8,668 nucleotides of DNA from an uncultured Verrucomicrobiota bacterium (GTDB lineage: Bacteria > Verrucomicrobiota > Kiritimatiellia > RFP12 > UBA1067), in contig CALYTX010000043.1 in NCBI GenBank assembly GCA_945487985.1, positions 1-8,668 of the forward strand, read 5' to 3'. Position 1 is the stretch's first letter. Every line of letters starts with the position of its first letter. The notes under the pieces were generated by a model, which was not told where the DNA came from, made no database searches, and saw only the letters and a list, made by a program, of their open reading frames with translations. Made by a program: the position numbers and the translations under genes. Positions 6,316-8,668 of this stretch are shown one piece after another.

Positions 6316-7593
6316 CCGCCCAGAGCTCTTGTTCGTGGTGGTGGCGTCCTGTCGGGCAGACCACTCCGATTTGCTGCCGTCGGCAAAAAACGAGCGTACT
6401 TGCCAGCAGTAAAGGGTTTCGCGTTCAAGCGATCTGAAGGTTTGGCGTTCGGCGGAGGTAAAGGTGTTGGCGATTGTCTGTTCCTCGGTATGTTCCGCGG
6501 TGGCGATTGTTGCGAAGCCCACGGATTCGATGAAGAGTCTGCTGTCGCTGTTGCTCTTGAAATCGCCGACGCAGGAATAGATGTGCAAGCTCGCGCCATC
6601 GGGTACGCCGTCGAGCGGCACGATGAAGTGCTGCATCTTCTCTTCGGTGGCGGCTATTCGGCCGATGATGTTGGTAGTGTTGTCGCTTATATACGCTACC
6701 GGGGCGTGGTGTTTGTTGGAGTTCTTGTCTTTTTGCGCGCGCATCACCAGCAGCAGATTGGCGTAGCTTTTAAGGCCTTTGAATATGAGCTCTCCGCTTT
6801 GATCGGACGTGCCGATGCGCACTATGCCTGAGGAGTTGGTGGGCGCGTAAAGCCGCACGCCAGAAAAATCCGGGTAGAGTGATATGAACTTGTCGGTTAG
6901 CTGGGTAGTCGTGTTCCGGTTGCTGAACGCCTCAAAAGTGTAGTTGGTGGTGAATTCGGCGTAAAAAGGCACGATGATGGAACGAAGCACCAATATTTGG
7001 TTAGACACCGCCCCGGAGGGATTGTCCCATTCGGCGGTGAAGCGGTCGGCGTAGATGCGCGATGTTCTGAGGTTTGCAGGCGAGGGCGAAGCGTTGGCGG
7101 TAATTACGGTTAATGATGAAATTCCCCATCCGGTGGTGGTGTTGTTCGCTGCGGAGAGTGCTAATTTGAACCGTGAAAATTCATTGTCGGCGGGAACTTC
7201 GATGGTCTGGTCGATGAAGGAATCTTTGGTGGGCGAGTATTCGCAATAAAGCGCGCGATCTGGAAGTTCCCGTCCGTCGACGACGGGAATCACCAATAGC
7301 CGGCGCCCGGATTCGCTGGAAGATTTCACTTTCATCTCCAGACGCAGAATTGGCGCGGCGAAATCGGGCGAGAGCGCATATTCCTCGGCACTGTTGAACC
7401 GGATGTTGGCGGAGACGGTGGTGCTGGTATTGCTGTACGAATCGATGCCGCAGGTCGTCCACCCATTGGTGGTGCCGTTGGGGCAGGCGGCCAAGGCGGC
7501 AATATCGACGGAATAGGAAATTTGGTTGCAGGCGGCTTTCATCGCCGGCAACGCCAACAAACTGGCGAGGAAAAAATGGAGTATCTTTGCCAC
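6295..7593 (-). CDS. Secreted beta-sandwich / fibronectin type III protein, function unknown
   Basis: This 432-residue exported protein has a signal peptide: MAK, a hydrophobic segment LHFFLASLLALPA, and likely cleavage near residue 20-21. Cys22 follows Ala-Ala rather than a lipobox, so it is probably not a lipoprotein. Two similar beta-rich segments are seen, about 60-168 and 240-366. Both pass through a VPxD-type strand (IEVPAD, FIVPLDG) and end in a short SSLTVITA / SRLFIESVGF strand, suggesting an internal duplication. The first is followed by a fibronectin-III start (NLRTSRIYADRFTAEW, about 174-190). The second is followed by a fibronectin-III-like end (YCWQVRSFFADGSKSEWS, about 395-412). 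Six cysteines could form disulfides. There are about ten N-x-S/T sequons. No catalytic motif, transmembrane anchor or recognised sorting signal is visible. The start is GTG; no ATG gives the signal peptide in frame, and no good Shine-Dalgarno is present. A surface or binding role is an inference from architecture only. Confidence 0.85.
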   Translation of the reverse strand: MAKILHFFLASLLALPAMKAACNQISYSVDIAALAACPNGTTNGWTTCGIDSYSNTSTTVSANIRFNSAEEYALSPDFAAPILRLEMKVKSSSESGRRLLVIPVVDGRELPDRALYCEYSPTKDSFIDQTIEVPADNEFSRFKLALSAANNTTTGWGISSLTVITANASPSPANLRTSRIYADRFTAEWDNPSGAVSNQILVLRSIIVPFYAEFTTNYTFEAFSNRNTTTQLTDKFISLYPDFSGVRLYAPTNSSGIVRIGTSDQSGELIFKGLKSYANLLLVMRAQKDKNSNKHHAPVAYISDNTTNIIGRIAATEEKMQHFIVPLDGVPDGASLHIYSCVGDFKSNSDSRLFIESVGFATIATAEHTEEQTIANTFTSAERQTFRSLERETLYCWQVRSFFADGSKSEWSARQDATTTNKSSGRLWLYLR

Positions 7594-7605
7594 TCAAAGA
7601 AGTAT

Positions 7606-7611
7606 ATCATA
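7606..7611 (-). promoter_or_regulatory. Putative -10 box of the secreted-protein gene
   Basis: On the minus strand this reads TATGAT, a good -10 match, and it ends 12 bp before the GTG start at 7593. Transcription would begin about 5-7 nt before the start codon, giving an extremely short leader, consistent with the absent Shine-Dalgarno. No convincing -35 is seen 16-18 bp upstream. Confidence 0.4.
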
Positions 7612-7651
7612 TATTTGGAGTTGTTGGATGATTGAGTTAGATAATCGAAAA

Positions 7652-7677
7652 GCTCAGATGCACTTTTGCTCAGATGC
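7652..7677. repeat. Short direct repeat GCTCAGATGC, two copies
   Basis: GCTCAGATGC occurs at 7652-7661 and 7668-7677, 16 bp apart, and a partial third copy, GCTCAG, overlaps the end at 7676-7681. It sits between the divergent promoters of the secreted-protein and topoisomerase genes. It may be an operator or the remnant of a slipped duplication; nothing else supports a function. Confidence 0.45.
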
Positions 7678-7683
7678 TCAGAA

Positions 7684-7733
7684 GCCGAGGTCGGTCAAGA
7701 CCGCGCTAGCGGTGTTGACTGACCGAGCACGGC
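7684..7733. repeat. Strong imperfect palindrome (hairpin), REP-like or structured RNA
   Basis: Bases 7689-7704 can pair with 7709-7724 around a GCTA loop. This gives 15 base pairs out of 16 positions, including one G-T wobble (7693/7720), with one G-G mismatch (7699/7714). An internal loop then leads to an outer GCCG/CGGC clamp (7684-7687 with 7730-7733). No T-run follows on either strand, so it is not a classical intrinsic terminator. It lies just upstream of the topoisomerase promoter. Possible readings are a dispersed REP-type palindrome, a regulator site or a small structured RNA. Confidence 0.7.
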
Positions 7734-7761
7734 GGCAGGGCAAGGTTCCATCCGGCGGTGT

Positions 7762-7774
7762 ATTTTGGTATAAT
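7762..7774 (+). promoter_or_regulatory. Extended -10 promoter of the topoisomerase gene
   Basis: ATTTTGGTATAAT contains TATAAT at 7769-7774 with the extended -10 TG one base upstream. It matches the luxS promoter box (98-110) at 12 of 13 positions. A weak -35 candidate, TTCCAT, lies at 7746-7751 with 17 bp spacing. The start codon is at 7802, leaving a leader of about 21 nt with only a weak GGA at 7796-7798. Confidence 0.65.
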
Positions 7775-7801
7775 CAGCAAAAAATTTTGGGTGATTGGAA
7801 A

Positions 7802-8668
7802 ATGGCGAAAGACAATTACGGAGCAGAAAGTATCAAGACCCTCGACCCGGTGACGCATATCCGCATGCGACCGGGCATGTATGTAGGCGAACCTGGCACG
7901 GGTGCCATGTACCACGATTGTATTTACATCCTCATGAAAGAGGTTGTGGATAACGCTATTGATGAATTTGTCCAGGGTTTCGGCAAGAAAATTGATATTA
8001 ATGTCAATTATGATTCCGGTGAGGTGAGTGTCCGCGACTATGGCCGCGGCATTCCGCTTGAGAAGGTGGTGGACTGCGTCTCGCAGATGAACACTGGCGG
8101 CAAATACGATAATGAGAACTACCAGTTCTCCGCCGGCATGAATGGCGTGGGAACCAAGGCCGTGAATGCGCTTTCCGAGTTTTTCGAGGTACGGGCGTTC
8201 CGCGACGGCGAATACAGCGAGGCCTTTTTCAAGGAAGGGCGATTGCAGTCGAAAAAGCGCGGCAAGTGCAAGCAGCGCGAGCCCGATGGCACGTTTATCC
8301 GTTACAAGCCCGATGTCAAAGTGCTCAAGAACTTCAAGGTTCGCGAAGAGCACGTCCTTCGTCGCATGAAGATGTATTGCTATGTCAACGCCGGGCTGAC
8401 AATCAATTTGAATGGACAGACCATCTGCTCCGACAAGGGGCTTTCGGATCTCATCGCTGACGAAGCGCAGTTTGAGAAACTTTACGCGCCGTTCCATTTG
8501 AAGACGAAGACGCTCGAGATCATCTTCACGCATACGAACCGCTTCGGCGAGGAGTACCATACCTTCGTCAACGGACAGTACACGACGGATGGCGGCACGC
8601 ACCTCACGGCGTTCAAGGAGGCGCCCACCACAGCCCTTAACGATTACGATCCGAAGAAGAAGTTCGAC
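7802..8668 (+). CDS. parE: DNA topoisomerase IV / gyrase B subunit, N-terminal part (runs off the window)
   Basis: The first 289 residues of a type IIA topoisomerase ATPase subunit are present; the gene is open at the window edge. After the IKTLDPVTHIRMRPGMYVG entry segment come the GHKL ATPase motifs: KEVVDNAIDE with catalytic Glu47 and Mg-coordinating Asn51, DYGRGIP (79-85), and the ATP lid GMNGVGTKAVNALS (112-125). VNGQYTTDGGTH (257-267) marks the transducer domain. The family-specific VSQMNTGGKYD segment (93-103) is typical of the ParE-like B subunits of Bacteroidetes and the second GyrB of Chlamydiae, so I favour parE over gyrB. Calling it the only gyrase B in this lineage would be equally possible. 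The enzyme drives ATP-dependent strand passage with a GyrA/ParC partner. The ATG at 7802 fits the expected N terminus. The toprim domain lies beyond the window. Confidence 0.95.
   Translation, partial: MAKDNYGAESIKTLDPVTHIRMRPGMYVGEPGTGAMYHDCIYILMKEVVDNAIDEFVQGFGKKIDINVNYDSGEVSVRDYGRGIPLEKVVDCVSQMNTGGKYDNENYQFSAGMNGVGTKAVNALSEFFEVRAFRDGEYSEAFFKEGRLQSKKRGKCKQREPDGTFIRYKPDVKVLKNFKVREEHVLRRMKMYCYVNAGLTINLNGQTICSDKGLSDLIADEAQFEKLYAPFHLKTKTLEIIFTHTNRFGEEYHTFVNGQYTTDGGTHLTAFKEAPTTALNDYDPKKKFD

Noticed and set aside
6325..6365. GTGGT/ACCAC inverted repeat as an operon terminator
   Set aside because: Five-base arms with a long loop, no T-run, and inside the coding region of the converging gene.
6400..6831. 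143-codon plus-strand open frame inside the secreted-protein gene
   Set aside because: Gly/Val-rich shadow; the minus-strand gene has a signal peptide and domain structure.
7525..7533. Lipoprotein signal at Cys22 of the secreted protein
   Set aside because: The residues before Cys are Lys-Ala-Ala, without the Leu-type lipobox position, so signal peptidase I processing is more likely.
7706..8602. 298-codon minus-strand open frame opposite parE
   Set aside because: parE is certain on the plus strand; the antisense translation shows no family motif.

Overview
The window looks like a moderately high-GC bacterial chromosome, most plausibly from the PVC superphylum (Kiritimatiellota, Lentisphaerota or Verrucomicrobiota). 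This is an inference. It rests on a type IIA topoisomerase B subunit of the Bacteroidetes/Chlamydiae ParE type, a secreted beta-sandwich plus fibronectin-III protein of the kind common in those phyla, and a PUFA-synthase-like (Pfa-like) gene pair. No rRNA or tRNA is present to settle it. LuxS resembles the version found in gut Bacteroidetes and Clostridia, which hints at a gut origin.

Layout. Bases 1-117 are AT-rich and hold an extended -10 promoter. Bases 118-6315 carry four plus-strand genes that look like one operon: luxS (118-633); a ketosynthase-like protein (667-2073, 33 bp gap); a 1119-residue protein with AT-like, DH-like and phosphopantetheinyl transferase domains (2070-5429, 4 bp overlap); and a KamA/EpmB-type radical SAM protein (5422-6315, 8 bp overlap). 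A minus-strand secreted protein (7593-6295) converges on this operon and overlaps its last gene by 21 bp. A 208-bp intergenic region (7594-7801) follows, with divergent promoters and a strong imperfect hairpin. The 5' part of a parE/gyrB gene (7802-8668) then runs off the window.

Main point. Read in series, the KS-like and AT/DH-like proteins have the layout of one PUFA-synthase-type megasynthase cut in two inside the KS-AT linker. The key catalytic residues appear to be missing in all three assembly-line domains: KS Cys to Asn and first His to Asp; AT Ser to Ala and His to Asn; DH His to Pro. The C-terminal phosphopantetheinyl transferase keeps its metal- and CoA-binding signatures, and no carrier-protein domain is visible in the window. 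The simplest reading is a non-catalytic, chain-length-factor-like scaffold that carries the carrier-protein-activating enzyme and works with an active synthase encoded elsewhere. Its tight linkage to luxS and a lysine-aminomutase-like radical SAM enzyme is unusual and has no obvious established explanation.
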